Origin: Amphiura filiformis
Taxonomy: Eukaryota > Echinodermata > Ophiuroidea > Amphilepidida > Amphiuridae
Length of the DNA stretch: 64,000 nt
Assembly (NCBI RefSeq): GCF_039555335.1
Contig: NW_027305505.1
Location: 332,501 to 396,500 of the forward strand
Direction: 5' to 3'
A model generated the notes under the pieces. The model searched no databases. It was not told the origin of the DNA and saw nothing but the letters and a program-made list of their open reading frames with translations. The first letter of the stretch is position 1; every line of letters starts with the position of its first letter. The position numbers were made by a program, and so were the translations under genes. Below are positions 18,378-29,860 of this stretch, in pieces.

Positions 18378-18785
18378 AAAAAAGTTCGTTGACCTTTTGA
18401 CCTTTTGACCTCATAAAAATAATTCTCGATATTAATCTAGCACACAGTCCAAGTTTGGGTGTGATACCTCTTACAAAACACCAGATACAGCAATTTTCGA
18501 TATTTCCTAGTCAAAATTTAAAAAAAAAAGTTCGTTGACCTTTTGACCTCATAAAAATAATTCTCGATATTAATCTAGCACACAGTCCAAGTTTGGGTGT
18601 GATACCTCTTACAAAACACCAGATACAGCAATTTTTGATATTTCCTAGTCAAAATTTAAAAAAAAGTTCGTTGACCTTTTTGACCTCATAAAAATAATTC
18701 TCGATATTAATCTAGCACACAGTCCACGTTTGGTTGTGATACCTCTTACAAAACGTCAGATACAGCAATTTAACTAACAAATTTA
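18378..18785. repeat. Three tandem copies of a ~140-bp unit
   Basis: Units begin near 18,384, 18,530 and 18,667 with GTTCGTTGACCTTTTGACC and contain 'ATTAATCTAGCACACAGTCC'. The first two are nearly identical over 130 bp; the third is more diverged. Confidence 0.85.
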
Positions 18786-19417
18786 GGCAAAATTTTTTTT
18801 TTGAATTTTAAAAATCCCCAAAAATTTTCTAGATACACCGATCCTAATCCGAAAAAATTAATCCCCTAAATTTTCAATATGAACTCTTTAGCACCTTCCC
18901 CGGTCAAAATAACCCCATTTACCCATTTTATGCTAAAAAGTAGCACCCCGAGCTGTTCCAATCCGACCCCTAAAAATCGCATTCCAATGCGTGACAAACA
19001 TTCCGATCCGACCCAATTTTTTTTTTTTTTTGTTGTTTTTTCAACGGAAATAATTTGTGAAAAATTTGGGTCGGATCGGAATGTTTGTCACGCATCGGAA
19101 TGCAATACAAAATGACGGCGCTATCACTGTTTTTTTTTTTTGTTTAGTCAATAGAGGGCTCTGTTCTAATTGATTATAGATAGCAGGCGGCATAGGACAC
19201 GCAACACGGACGTACGAGGCTGGCGAAGATACAGGGCTGACAGCCCCATTCACAATACACGGTTAGCGATTATAAATGGACAATTAACATACTTGCAGTG
19301 GGGTACTTTGCAGAACCCCAACGGTTTTAGAGTAAGATAATTTTGCTTTGACACCACATAACAAATTTAGAATTGTTTGTGAAGATTTCATGATTATGTG
19401 TTAATCCAATGGCGACG
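18786..19417. other. Non-coding spacer with a long inverted repeat
   Basis: AT-rich. Apart from the inverted repeat at 18,979-19,103, no gene is seen. Confidence 0.45.
18979..19103. repeat. 38-bp inverted repeat with T-rich loop
   Basis: GCATTCCAATGCGTGACAAA and following bases (18,979-19,016) pair with 19,066-19,103 with one mismatch. The loop begins with a run of about 16 T. It could be a strong hairpin terminator or a small foldback element. Confidence 0.8.
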
Positions 19418-20139
19418 TCAAAATAGCGATATCGCATCCACCATCATCTGATAGATAGCAGGCGGTGATGGAAGCGATATCACCAATTTTTTTGCGTATT
19501 TTTCTTTTAATTGACACAAAATTTTCTGTTTGTTCTCTTGGTAATATTTACAAAAATATTCCTTTGAACAATGCTGTTTTGTATCCAAACCCAACTCGTG
19601 ACAAAACTTAAAGCCGTGCTTGGATTGCAAAGACGAAGCGGCGTAAAATTTCTTATTCTTCTTTTGAGTCAATGGAATCCATTTTTCGTCGAAGTACACA
19701 AGCAATCGATGTCCTTCAGTTTTTGACTCAAGAAAAATTTCATTCGCAATTTTGTGAAATTTTTGAATTCATCCATCCTTTCCTCTTGAATTTGCTCTTG
19801 CGCCATGTTTTCACTACATCGGGGAGCTGGTATTGGTCTTTTGGTTCGGGGAGCTGGTATTGGTCTTTGGGTTCGGGGAGCTGGTATTGGTCTTTGAGAT
19901 CGGGGAGCTGGTCTTGGTCTTTGGGTCCGGGAAGCTGGTGTTGGTCTTTGGGTTCGGGGAGCTGGTATTGGTCTTTGAGATCGAGGGGCTGTAATGGTCT
20001 TTGAGATTGGGGGGTGTTGAGGTATCAGTAGATTGTCAGTTTCTTGCAACAAATTCGTCAAATCCTCTTTATTCAAACGGTAATAGCCCCTCAAGCCAGC
20101 ATCTTTGGCTATGGATCGTAATTCTTTTACGGTCGGCAT
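19418..20139 (-). pseudogene. SAP-type DNA-binding protein with proline-rich repeats
   Basis: ATG at 20,139. The N-terminus (MPTVKELRSIAKDAGLRGYY) plus 'RLNKEDLTNLL' matches the SAP/Rho-N helix-extended-helix fold that binds DNA. Eight repeats of 'PAPRTQRPI' type follow (about residues 50-107), all nearly identical. A charged helical region then leads to the break at 19,669-19,705, where the frame shifts. The remaining C-terminus (FDEKWIPLTQKKNKKFY to about 19,418) is basic with several cysteines. I recall SAP plus 'PAPRTK' repeats from adintovirus-like invertebrate elements. It may be a genome-binding or packaging protein (inference). Confidence 0.7.
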
Positions 20140-20449
20140 ACTTTTATTATATATTTCTTTTTTTTTAATGATTTTTTTTTTCTATTGGGCTGGCCATAAG
20201 CCAATTTTTTTTTGCTCAAAAATTTCACGAATTTTGTGATTTTTTTTGTTTGCTCAATGAAGTACCGTTCATAGACATAGCTCTGTCAAAGTGGATGTGC
20301 AAAATTCACGAATTCACGAATTTGTCCATGACCCCAATGAATGACATTCATAGACATAGCTCTGTCAAAGTGGATGTGCAGAAAAAATGCGCGCATGTGC
20401 GCGCATGGTTTTGAACCCCTAGTAATCATCTACTGTTCTGGAAGATCTG
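20140..20449. other. Right end of virus-like block, gene-free
   Basis: Contains a hairpin flanked by T-runs (20,183-20,212, TTGGGCT...AGCCAA), two direct repeats related to the 10.6 kb gene, and a near-palindrome ATGCGCGCATGTGCGCGCAT (20,388-20,407). No open frame of note. No Polinton-type TIR partner was found at the left end of the block, which is truncated. Confidence 0.5.
20265..20385 (+). repeat. Two direct copies of a gene fragment
   Basis: TTCATAGACATAGCTCTGTC and following bases occur at about 20,270 and 20,347. Each is about 35 bp and matches the coding strand of 10,720-10,760 (residues IDIALSKW of the 10,598-10,948 gene). These are stray copies of part of another gene of the block. 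Confidence 0.75.
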
Positions 20450-21270
20450 GTGGCAAATGACACAGCTCAAGCTTCGGCACAGCCTACTGAGTTTGACGAG
20501 GGATCGGAGACGTGTCGTGTAGTTGATGGAATGAGAGTAGTACAGGATTTGATTTCAATCACGGATTTCAAAACTTGCAAAGAGCTTGCATCATCTTCGT
20601 CAAACTCATTGACTCAAAGTATCAAGAAAATTGTCACGTGCGAGTTATATTTGACAGCTACACAAAGAAGGCATCACTGCAGGAATGAACTAGATAATGA
20701 TGGAAAAGGCGAGGTGAGGGAACTAAATCCTACATCGTTCAATACTCAACAGGTATCGAAGGCAAAAAGATGTTTCTCGCCAACAGCAGCACAAGCAAAA
20801 GGATTCGCTATACATTTCCCATCAGCTCATCCATTACACTAACGACAAGGTTATGACTGCAACATGACAGGAGGTCATGACGAAATATGAATGAGAAACA
20901 ATGACCACAGTGTCCGCACACAGGTGGAAGAGGCGGACACGCTTACGATTTATTATTAATCATGCTGTATGTCAACATACATTCACAAGACACGGGTGCA
21001 CTACTTTTGGTTCTACGAAGAACACCACTACTTGGCAGCCAAAAAGGACATTTCCTAAAGGCAAGCACCATAAAGCACTGGCTGATCTTGGCGAAGGAGA
21101 TGAACCATCCGATGAAGTTCTACTTGAATGTGAAGAGTTTGTTTGCTATCTTTTCTGTTCAAGTGGAGTCCGCATTGGGTAAGCAAAGTTGCTCAGATGA
21201 TTTTTGTTCAAGCATCTCAAAGATGAACAAGGAGTTGTCAAACTGCCTCCGACTCAGGGACCATGGATTG
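20450..21270 (+). pseudogene. Decayed copy of the 'LVLRRTPLLG' gene family
   Basis: Plus-strand counterpart of the gene relic in the left arm, somewhat better preserved. In shifting frames: 'GMRVVQDLISI' (20,529 on), 'VIFDSYTKKASLQERTR' (near 20,645), 'LVLRRTPLLG' (near 21,008), 'ALADLGEGDEPSDEVLLECE' (21,076-21,135) and 'LKDEQGVVKLPPT' (near 21,215). The order agrees with an uncharacterised animal family whose full-length members carry 'SPDTDVFVLALRR'. Several stops and frameshifts. The 3' end is cut by a MITE. Confidence 0.6.
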
Positions 21271-21276
21271 AACATA

Positions 21277-22300
21277 CAGGGTGTTCCAGAAAAAAATTAC
21301 CGAGTGAATAAAATTGAACGTAAGTCGAGAAATAGACAACAGAATCAAAAAATTAAAAATATAGCGAATAGCTTATTTTATGCATTACATAGGAACATGT
21401 TATTTGATTCAGTTGACTGGTTGCGAAGAAATTAACGATTACATAATGCATACATCAATGCAGTTCAATCCAAGTTTGATCAACAGGCACTTTTTTCATA
21501 CTCACTCAGTGCTTCCTAAAGTTTGTGTATCTCATTAAATTTAGTCCACATTATCTATTTTATTATCCGACTGTGTTATGTTATTCATGCGTTCACTCAA
21601 GATAAATTCTTAGGTTGTGCAAATAATAAATTAAATGTTTTGAACTTTCCAAAGAACATTCGAGCCAAGAATGACAATGATCAAGTGCTTACAGCTTAAC
21701 GTGTGATTTTTGATACCATGCAAAATTAATGTTGGAGTTTTTTGAAATATTTAAACTTTGCATTACAATTTTTTATTGGAAATATTCCAAATGTATGTGA
21801 GAATTCTTTTAAGTCTGCTGGAATTCTTTATGTAAATGTATGCAATAATTTTTATACAACATTTATATCAACATTAACGAAAAAAGATATTTACAAGTAC
21901 CGAGCATCATCTTTGTACATGGAAGCTTTTATTTGTTCAACATCATGCAGGTTTTCAAATTTGAACAAAACCTAATTAAATGTTTTGCAAGAAACAGATT
22001 GTCTAGAAAAAATGAAAAGGATTTCATCGAACAAAAATATGAAGCCCATTGAGTGTGTTAACCACTAGTGCGCATTGTGTTGAATGGTCTTTCTTTCAAA
22101 CTTGGAATGAAGTGAATTGACGCATGCGTTACGTAATCGCTCATTTCTTTGCAATTAGCCAACCGATTCCAGTAAAATTAGCGTATAAGATGTACAATAA
22201 GATGGGCTACACGTTGATATTTAGATTTTTGGATTCTAATGTCTATTTCTTGACTTAGGTCCAAATTTATTCGCCCGGTATTTTTTTCTGGGACACCCTG
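21277..22300. mobile_element. Mariner-like non-autonomous element, 1,024 bp
   Basis: Terminal inverted repeats of about 75 bp begin CAGGGTGTTCCAG on the left and CAGGGTGTCCCAG on the right, and continue through '...AAGTCGAGAAATAGACA' with scattered differences. TA flanks both ends (21,275-21,276 and 22,301-22,302), the mark of Tc1/mariner insertion. No transposase frame inside. Confidence 0.85.
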
Positions 22301-23324
22301 TATATACGCCGTGCCCGTGGCCATGCTAATATTTGGCGCCGGGATATGTTTATGGTATTAAACCCAACTTGTCTAGACCCTCTGACCTTAGGGGTGGAGA
22401 AACCTAGGCAACAAGCTACTGGCGATTCTTTCTTAGGTTTCTCCATCTCCTGTTTCATTGCTGCTTTTCGTCAGGTGTAACTGTGAGAAATCAAAGTGTT
22501 TGATAAGCTGCTCATGCAGAGGAAACAATGTGGTATGTACCGAACTTTGCAAATGTGTTGGGAACAGCAACAGCTGTCTGAACATAATTACACCACCAAT
22601 GCTTGGTAAAGATCTAGAAGACCATTGAAGCAATGACAAATAGGAAAAATTAAGCAGTAACGTTGCCACAGCCCTGATGCATACATTACATTACAGTACA
22701 TTACATAGCATTTAAAATATACGCTTTTTATATTTCTCAGGAATTGCAAAGCGAGTACAAAACATAATAAATACAATTGAAAGAACAAGATAATATAAAT
22801 GGAGAGCAAATAATGGCATTCAAATGAATAGTTATGGTTATTGGCAATTAAAAAAATGGCGGCCATTTTAAAATTCATAGTGTTCCAGTTATAAATGGAC
22901 TATTATTTTTGGAATCCTCATATGCAAAAAGATATGGTTAGTCATTAACAAAGCATCTTCCTATGTCCATTGGTTCAAAAGTTATGGCACTTTACGCACA
23001 AAGCCTAAAATATGGCGGCCATCTTGGATTTTAAAGTATTTCTAGTGTTCTTATTGTGTTTACTATGAATCGTTGACCCTTTTATATGAGTTTAGATCAA
23101 ATATAATAAATATTGTATGACATTTGGATGAATAGCTATGGATAATTGCCAATTTATTTTTCTAAATTGGCGGCCATTTTGAAATTCAAAATGGGGATCT
23201 AAATGTTAATAGAAAAACTAGCACCTACTTTTTTCTTAATCAGTTTTAGATGTGTTTAAACATGGGTGCCAAGAATCTACCCCAACATTTGCTTTTTTAA
23301 ACAAGCCAACAGACTATCAGTTAA

Positions 23325-23640
23325 AAGAAAAAAAACTGAGTTCTTGCTCATAACGAGCCCACGATTCGAAAACTCTATATATCAGAGGTGAGGCTGAACA
23401 TTGAATCTGACATTATTGTTCCATCTCCTACCATAAAGAACCTTGGTGTTGTATTTGACAAAACGCTATCAATGTCAAACCAGGTTTTGTTCACATTGAG
23501 TTCAATAAGTGTCCACCTCCGCAGCTTATCGCGTATCAGAATGGTTCTGGACGAATCTGCAGTCCAACCCATTACAACATCTAGGCTTGATTATGCCAAC
23601 TCTCTACCAAGCTCATGTTCAAGGCAACGAAATACGTGCA
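23325..23640 (+). pseudogene. CR1/L2-type LINE reverse transcriptase fragment
   Basis: 'TEFLLITSPRF' then 'TIKNLGVVFDKTLSM' (about 23,430-23,475) and 'SRLDYANSL' (about 23,578-23,605) match the C-terminal RT region of CR1/L2/Jockey-type LINEs. No start, several defects; 5'-truncated. Confidence 0.75.
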
Positions 23641-24165
23641 AATGGCAACCATTTCTAATATTTCAAGGTCAAGTGATGAGACATTGAATTACTCCTTTTG
23701 TATATTTTGCTGATGCATTTTAGGTGAAAATGGTGGCATTTACTTCACATAAAGATGTCAAGACATTGTTTTTTCAACGATTGCTAACCTGTACTATGCA
23801 ACGGTAGCCATTTAGAATATTTTAAGGTCCAGTGATGGGACATTGACTGAAGTTTATCTTTTTGTATATTTTGCTTATGCGTTTTAGGCGAAAATGGTGG
23901 CATTTGCATCACATAAAGATGTCAAAACATTGTTTTTAAACGATTTTTAACATGTAATATACAAATGGTAGCCATTTTGAATATTTTAAGGTCAGGTGAT
24001 GAGACATTGACTGAAGTTAATCTGTTTGTATATTTTGCTTATTCGTTTTAGTCGAGAATGGTGGCATGTGCTTTTCATGTACAGTTCAAATGGCAACCAT
24101 TTTGAATATTTCAAGTGATGATACATTGGCTGAAATTAATCAGTTTGAATATTTGGCTTAGATCT
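23640..24165. repeat. Degenerate tandem repeat, ~170-bp unit
   Basis: Three to four diverging units with 'ATGGTAGCCATTTTGAATAT', 'AAGGTCAAGTGATGAGACAT' and 'TGTATATTTTGCTTATGCGT'. Confidence 0.7.
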
Positions 24166-25027
24166 GTTCTGTTCATAAATACCTAAAAAATAAATGTGTA
24201 TTAGTGTGATAGCTATTAGTATTTTCCAGGTCTGGAATTGAATATTATATACTGCGCCAAAAAGTATCCTTACACTTTGAAGAAAAATCCTAATTTTAAA
24301 ACTAAACCATAATCGGGTAAATTGATTTATTTATTTATTTATCTAATCCGGCACATTATGACACCCCATTGAATCCAATGTGACTTCAAGAAGCAAAGTT
24401 ACGAGCATTTGATTAGACGAAGGTCAAGTTTTAAAAGTGACAAACTAGCCTATTCAAAACTCCACGGACTAGACATCTGGTTTGATAGTAGCCTTGTTCA
24501 AGGCCTTCTAAGATTTGCTCCCATCCCTCATGACCATTTTTGGGCTCGCCAAGTCAGTGAGGGCCACAGATTACGGCTACTAATGACCGTGCGTACGTTG
24601 AAAAATCGAGCTCGGACTGAGTTTACGAACCGCCAAAACGAAGGCCTTGTCCATACTGCCAAAAATCCGTTGCAATTCCAACGGATTCTTCGCGTGGGTA
24701 TATTTTCAGTATATAGCAACTTATAAATATTAAACATTTATGATTACAGATGACGTAATTGATACCCCAGATCTGATCAGCTGTTTCAGAGAGTTACGCG
24801 ATGTCGATGTTGTTGAGATCAATTAATATAAACTATTGAATTTTAAATTGTAATTTTATTATTAAAAGCAAGTATGGCATTTCCCCACCATTATTCGTCT
24901 GTCGAAGGTAGATGCTTGCTTTCGGCTGCCGAACTTGGCATTGCAGATTTTCGTCCCCAACAACGTACTGCAATCCCTGCAATTGAAGCTTACCTGCTTG
25001 GACCAGAGATGTAATAAATTATTTATA

Positions 25028-25107
25028 AAAAAAAAAAAAAAAAAGCGCAGTGATTTATAGTGCGCTACGCACAGGCACAACGCATAGACGTTGATCCACG
25101 AGCCTCG
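25028..25107 (-). repeat. SINE 3' fragment
   Basis: Minus strand: 'GAGGCTCGTGGATCAACGTC', 'GTTGTGCCTGTGCGTAGCGC' then a T-run. Matches the 3' end of the SINE at 38.87 kb. The tRNA head is absent. Confidence 0.75.
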
Positions 25108-25368
25108 GCACACTTATTACATCTTCTCTGCTTGGACACGATGTGTTTGTGAACTTGCACACCGTGTACGGAAAATCTGTTATTTTCCAAGCTGCCCCTT
25201 TCTGTTGGGATTTTCTTAGACGGGGGAGTATTCCCAGGGGAAAATTGTTGTTGTCATTTGTCCCCTGACCGGGGGGGGGGGGGCACTTCAATATGAAATG
25301 GAGTATTATTGTAGGGTTTACACTTTCGCAGTAAGGGGCATTCGCTGAGAACACCGTTCGGACCAGTA

Positions 25369-25760
25369 CTCATGGACTGGGACCAGTACCCGTACTCATG
25401 GCCTGGGACCCGTATTTGTCATACTTGTAGTATTGGGACCCGCCATGAGTATGGGTACGGGTACGGGTCCCGGACCATGAGTACGGGTACGGGTACAGGT
25501 ACGGGTCCCAAGCCACGGGTACGGGTCCCAGGTCATGGGTACGGGTACGCGTCCAAGGCCATGAGTACGGGTACGGGTCCAAAGTCAAAATAGGGTATGA
25601 GTACGATTACGGGTCCGGGTCCGAAGCCACGGACGAGTATGGGTACGGGTATGGAAATTGGGACTCGAGTACGGGTATGGGTACGGCTCCCAGTATGGGA
25701 ACGGGCCATTGGTACGGGTATTGAAATTTGGACTTATTTGGGTCCAATTATGGTTATGAT
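25369..25760. repeat. ACGGGT / GGGTCC satellite
   Basis: Degenerate array of ACGGGTACGGGTCCCA-type units with ATGAGT or CATGGGT variants. Open frames across it on both strands only reflect the 6-bp periodicity. Confidence 0.9.
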
Positions 25761-26814
25761 TATAAATAAACAAATTACCGGGAATTAAACAAGTACAAAA
25801 CGAGATTAAATAGTGGTCATGGTGAATCTAGCCTAAATGTGGCATATTTTGGGATGCAAGTGAAAAAAACTATGTCCATGTATGGATACTCAGACTGTGC
25901 AATACTAATTTCAACATTACTTTAGTATATTTAGCAGTCTGGACTCGGACTCGGCTCGGAATTGAACATTAAAAGGCTCAGCTCAGCTCGGTCAAAGTCG
26001 ACCCCAGTCCGATTTCAGTCCAATCGATCCATGTACAATGTGGAAAAAATTATTTATCTTTAAATATCAATTGGAATTAAATTAATTGTCAATTTTCCAA
26101 GTACATTCAGATCATGCACATCTACACAATGCACATCCAACAGATTATCCATTAGCTTAATCATTATAAATATTATCATTAAATATGCACATCTGGAAAA
26201 ATTATATCCATGTTTTATTAATATTTTAAAACTCCTTTAAATCTCTTATAAAATCCGAAATTTCTCTATTCATTTGACTCAGATGCATTAGCCCAAGCCT
26301 GGCACAAGAAGTCACACAGTACACCATGGACAAAAATGACGGAAGTAAGAGACATGTCATCTTACTTCTATGAGTTCACTGCGAGCTCATGTGGCTGGCG
26401 GAAAATCTCACACCATGTCACATTATCATTAGTTCTACATGTGTGCAAAAGCTAAAATAATGATATTTTAACATGATAAAAAACTAGTTTTTTCCCAGTT
26501 TGCTGGGTCTTTTTCTGTATTGATCAGTCATTGTGTGAATGAGACATATACATGTACATGTCATGGGTGGCAGCAGAGCTGGGGTGGCAGTGTGCACAAG
26601 CTGTTATCTTTATCTGGATTTATCTTTTTCAGGGCCCTGGACCAGGCTAAAATAAATTTGAGGGCACTTGCTATAGCTTTCCATTTACTCCCCACCAACC
26701 CCATCCATGATGTAACCTATTTGTTTTAATTATGAATTTATGATCAGAGGACTCACAGTGGAATTCATGAGTGGAGTTAACATGCAACTGGGAAGTGAGA
26801 GTATTCCTTTCGCA

Positions 26815-27277
26815 CTTTCCTGCATTTGTGTAATCATGGTACCCGTACCCATGGGTCCCTGACCATGAGTACGGGTACGGGTCCCATGCCACATGTACGG
26901 GTCCCAAACCACGGGTACGGGTCCCAGGCCACGGGTACGGGTCCCAGGCCACGGGTACGGGCAGGGGCGTAGCCAGCTTTCTTGGTCGGGGGGGGGGTGG
27001 GGCAAATAATAATTCAGGGCACAGCTAAAAAAATAGCAGTTGCAACATGAAATGTTAGTTTTTAGAGAGACTGTACATGTTTTCCAGCTTCCAAAAAGGG
27101 TTTATTGGGGCAATTGAATTTGACACTATTTTTGCCCCTGCCCGTACCCGTGGCCTGGGACCCGTACCCGTGGTTTGGGACCCGTACATGTGGCATGGGA
27201 CCCGTACCCGTACCCGTACTCATGGTCGGGGACCCATGGGTACGGGTACCATGATTACACAAATGCAGGAATTGCTT
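26815..27277. repeat. ~146-bp inverted repeat of the same satellite
   Basis: 26,817-26,962 and 27,133-27,277 are near-perfect reverse complements, including the non-satellite edge TTCCTGCATTTGTGTAATCA. The spacer contains a G-run and unrelated sequence. Confidence 0.9.
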
Positions 27278-27479
27278 TATTGTGACAATGTGCGCGTATT
27301 TTTACACTATTTTGGCCCATGATCGGGGTGATTTTTGATGAAAAAGGGCTCCTTGCCCTTTTTCTTTTCCTTTTATTCGGGCTCTCATTCAAGCGCGGAT
27401 GGGAAATAGTGTTCACTTTATGTTTGATACGGCTTCTAGACTGCAATTTTGAGTAGAACACGCTCACGTAGTCCACTTT

Positions 27480-29860
27480 AATTAAAATTGTGCCCAAAGT
27501 GCTTCTTCCGGGGGTGCCCATACAATGGGGGTCAAAATTACTAAAAATGTATTCTAAGGCAAATGGTGGTGATTTTGGTGTCTAAATATATGTTTATGGA
27601 CAAGAAAACGTCATTTAGACAGTTTACGAAATCCAAAATGGCTTCCTTATGTTCCAAAATTCCAAAAATGGCGAAACTTATTTGAACGACTTTTTCAGGC
27701 CGATGGTGGTGATTTGAGTTTCTATGAATATGTCTGTGGACATGAAAAAGTTATTGACATAGTTTATTAAAATCCAAAATGGCTGCCTTATACAAAAAAA
27801 TTCAAAATGGCCGCCAAAATGCCGAAAATTATTCGAACTTATTCGGCCCGATGGTCGTAATATGGGTGGAGGTATATGGTTGCGGACATGAAACAGTCAT
27901 TTATATTGCTTATAAAAAAATCCAAAATGGCTACCCAATGCCCAAAAATTCAAAATGGCGGTCAAAATGTCGAATATTAGTCTATATCACTTGAACGGCA
28001 TTCTCAGGCCGATGGTGGTGATTTTGGTGTCCAGTTATATGTTTGGGGACATGACAAAGTCTTTCAGCTAGTTTACAAAATCCAAACAAGTTGCCCTATG
28101 GTTCAAAATTCAAAATGGGGGCTAAAATAGTGAATTTTAGTAAAAATTTCTTGAAACATATTCTTAGGCCGATGATAGTGATATTGGTGTCTAGGTATAT
28201 GTTTCTGATTATAGGCCCCTATAGTGTACATGACCAAGTCATTTAGATAGTTGATGAAATCTAGAATGGCTGCAATATGCAAAAAAAAAATAAATCAAGA
28301 GGTGGCCAAAATTGCACATTTTATATTGATTTTATCTAGTTATCATATAGACACCCCAGCTCTTGGGACTTAATTTTTGTTTTAAATCTAAAGTCGCCGT
28401 GTCACAATATAATAAATGGAACATAGATGCCCAAAATATTCAAAATGGCGTCATTAACCAAATCTTAATACTAACTAACACTATAAGGATCACATTGATG
28501 TCCATTGATCTATTATGATTTAAAAAGGTAGTCCAAAAGACGATTGAAAATGTTGCATATCCGTAAAATGTAAACTAGTTATATCTCTAAACCTGGGCAC
28601 TTGAAGACCTTGGCGGCCAGAATATGAAACATCATATGATAATCATTATAACGCAATAAGTAAAGTGATAAACCCTAGAACTAAGCAGGGGGCGGGTGTA
28701 CCACTCCAAAGGTTTTTCATCCGCCATAAAAAAAACACACGCGTATTTACGTCCAAACGAGTTAAGCCAATCGTAGATCCATCCATTGCGCTCATTTTGT
28801 GATAAAATGTTTGCCCAAGCACCTTACCCGGGGGTAGGACCGACCATCAAAGATGGTCATGGGGTGGGGAGGTGAGGCCCATAATGATTTTCATTTCACT
28901 CTTGTAAAATTATTCCAAGATATATTGACTTTTTACTTGCTAATTAGGTTGAAATAGTCATTTCCTTTTATATTTATGAGAAAATTCGGTGAAAATCGCA
29001 CTTTAGATTTAACATCGTAGATTTTTTTGGCCGAATCTATTTTGCCTATACTTTTGTAGAAAGCCAAAATTTCCCAATTTAACAAGGGTGTGCTCACATT
29101 ATTACGTCATAGCGATATCATGACTGTGAGGAATGTGGCCTTTTTTGGAATCACGGGAGAGAGTAGACCTATAGCTATACTTTGGTTTCCAAATATAACG
29201 ACATATGACGTTTGTAATTGAAAATTAAGGGGGCGGGGTTGCAACACCCCTCCCCTTTGTAGTCCGTGTTACAAAATATGGCTCAGTAGTTAGTTAGTGA
29301 TATAGACTAATATTCGACATTTTGACCGCCATTTTGAATTTTTGGACATACGGCAGCCATTTTGTATTTTATAAGCAATATAAATGACTGTTTCATGTCC
29401 GCAAACATATACCTACACCCAAATCACGACCATCGGGCCGAGAGCGCCGTTCAAATAAGTTATAATAATTTTCGGCATTTTGGCGGTCATTTTGAATTGT
29501 TTTTTGTATAAGGCAGCCATTTTGGATTTTGATAAACTATGTAAATAACTTTTTCATGTCCACAGACATATTCATAGAAACTCAAATCACCACCATCGGC
29601 CTGAAAAAGCCGTTCAAATAAGTTTGGCTAAAATTCACCATTTTGGCCGCCATTTTGAATTTTGGAACATAAGGAAGCCATTTTGGATTTCGTAAACTGC
29701 CTAAATGACTTTCTCATGTCCATTAACATATATTTAGACACCAAAATTACCACCATTGGCCTTAGAATACATTTTTAGTAATTTGGACCCCCATTGTAGG
29801 GGCACCCCCCCCCCCGGAAAAAAGCACTTTGGGCACATATTTAATTAAAGTTACTGACAA
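27480..29860. repeat. Large palindrome built of ~125-bp tandem repeats
   Basis: Left arm 27,480-28,330 contains at least five units with 'CCGATGGTGGTGATTT', 'TCCAAAATGGCTGCCTTAT' and 'TTCAAAATGGCCGCC'. The right arm 29,300-29,860 carries the reverse complements in mirrored order. The outermost parts (27,490-27,660 and 29,650-29,830) match closely. The centre (28,330-29,300) is AT-rich without a gene. Confidence 0.85.

Larger units (their letters stand above)
20450..23290. repeat. Right arm of the large inverted repeat
   Basis: From about 20,600 outward it matches the left arm (1,736-3,395) in reverse complement. A 1,024-bp MITE (21,277-22,300) interrupts it. Net length without the MITE is about 1.66 kb, equal to the left arm. 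The distal part contains 'GGCGGCCATTTTGAAATTCA' words also seen at 1,845-1,870. The innermost 150 bases have no counterpart on the left. Confidence 0.75.

Noticed and set aside
18378-18785. CRISPR-like array
   Set aside because: Only three long units without short repeats and unique spacers; an ordinary tandem repeat.
19672-20004. Plus-strand 'GSGSWYWSL' repeat protein
   Set aside because: Antisense of the PAPR repeat gene; the minus strand has the SAP head and normal start.
24409-24726. 105-codon plus-strand frame inside the TIR element as transposase
   Set aside because: No DDE/DDD pattern or HTH, and partly overlaps the TIR itself.
25369-25788. Long open frames rich in Tyr-Pro or Gly-Thr
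   Set aside because: Products of a 6-bp periodic satellite, open in several frames on both strands.
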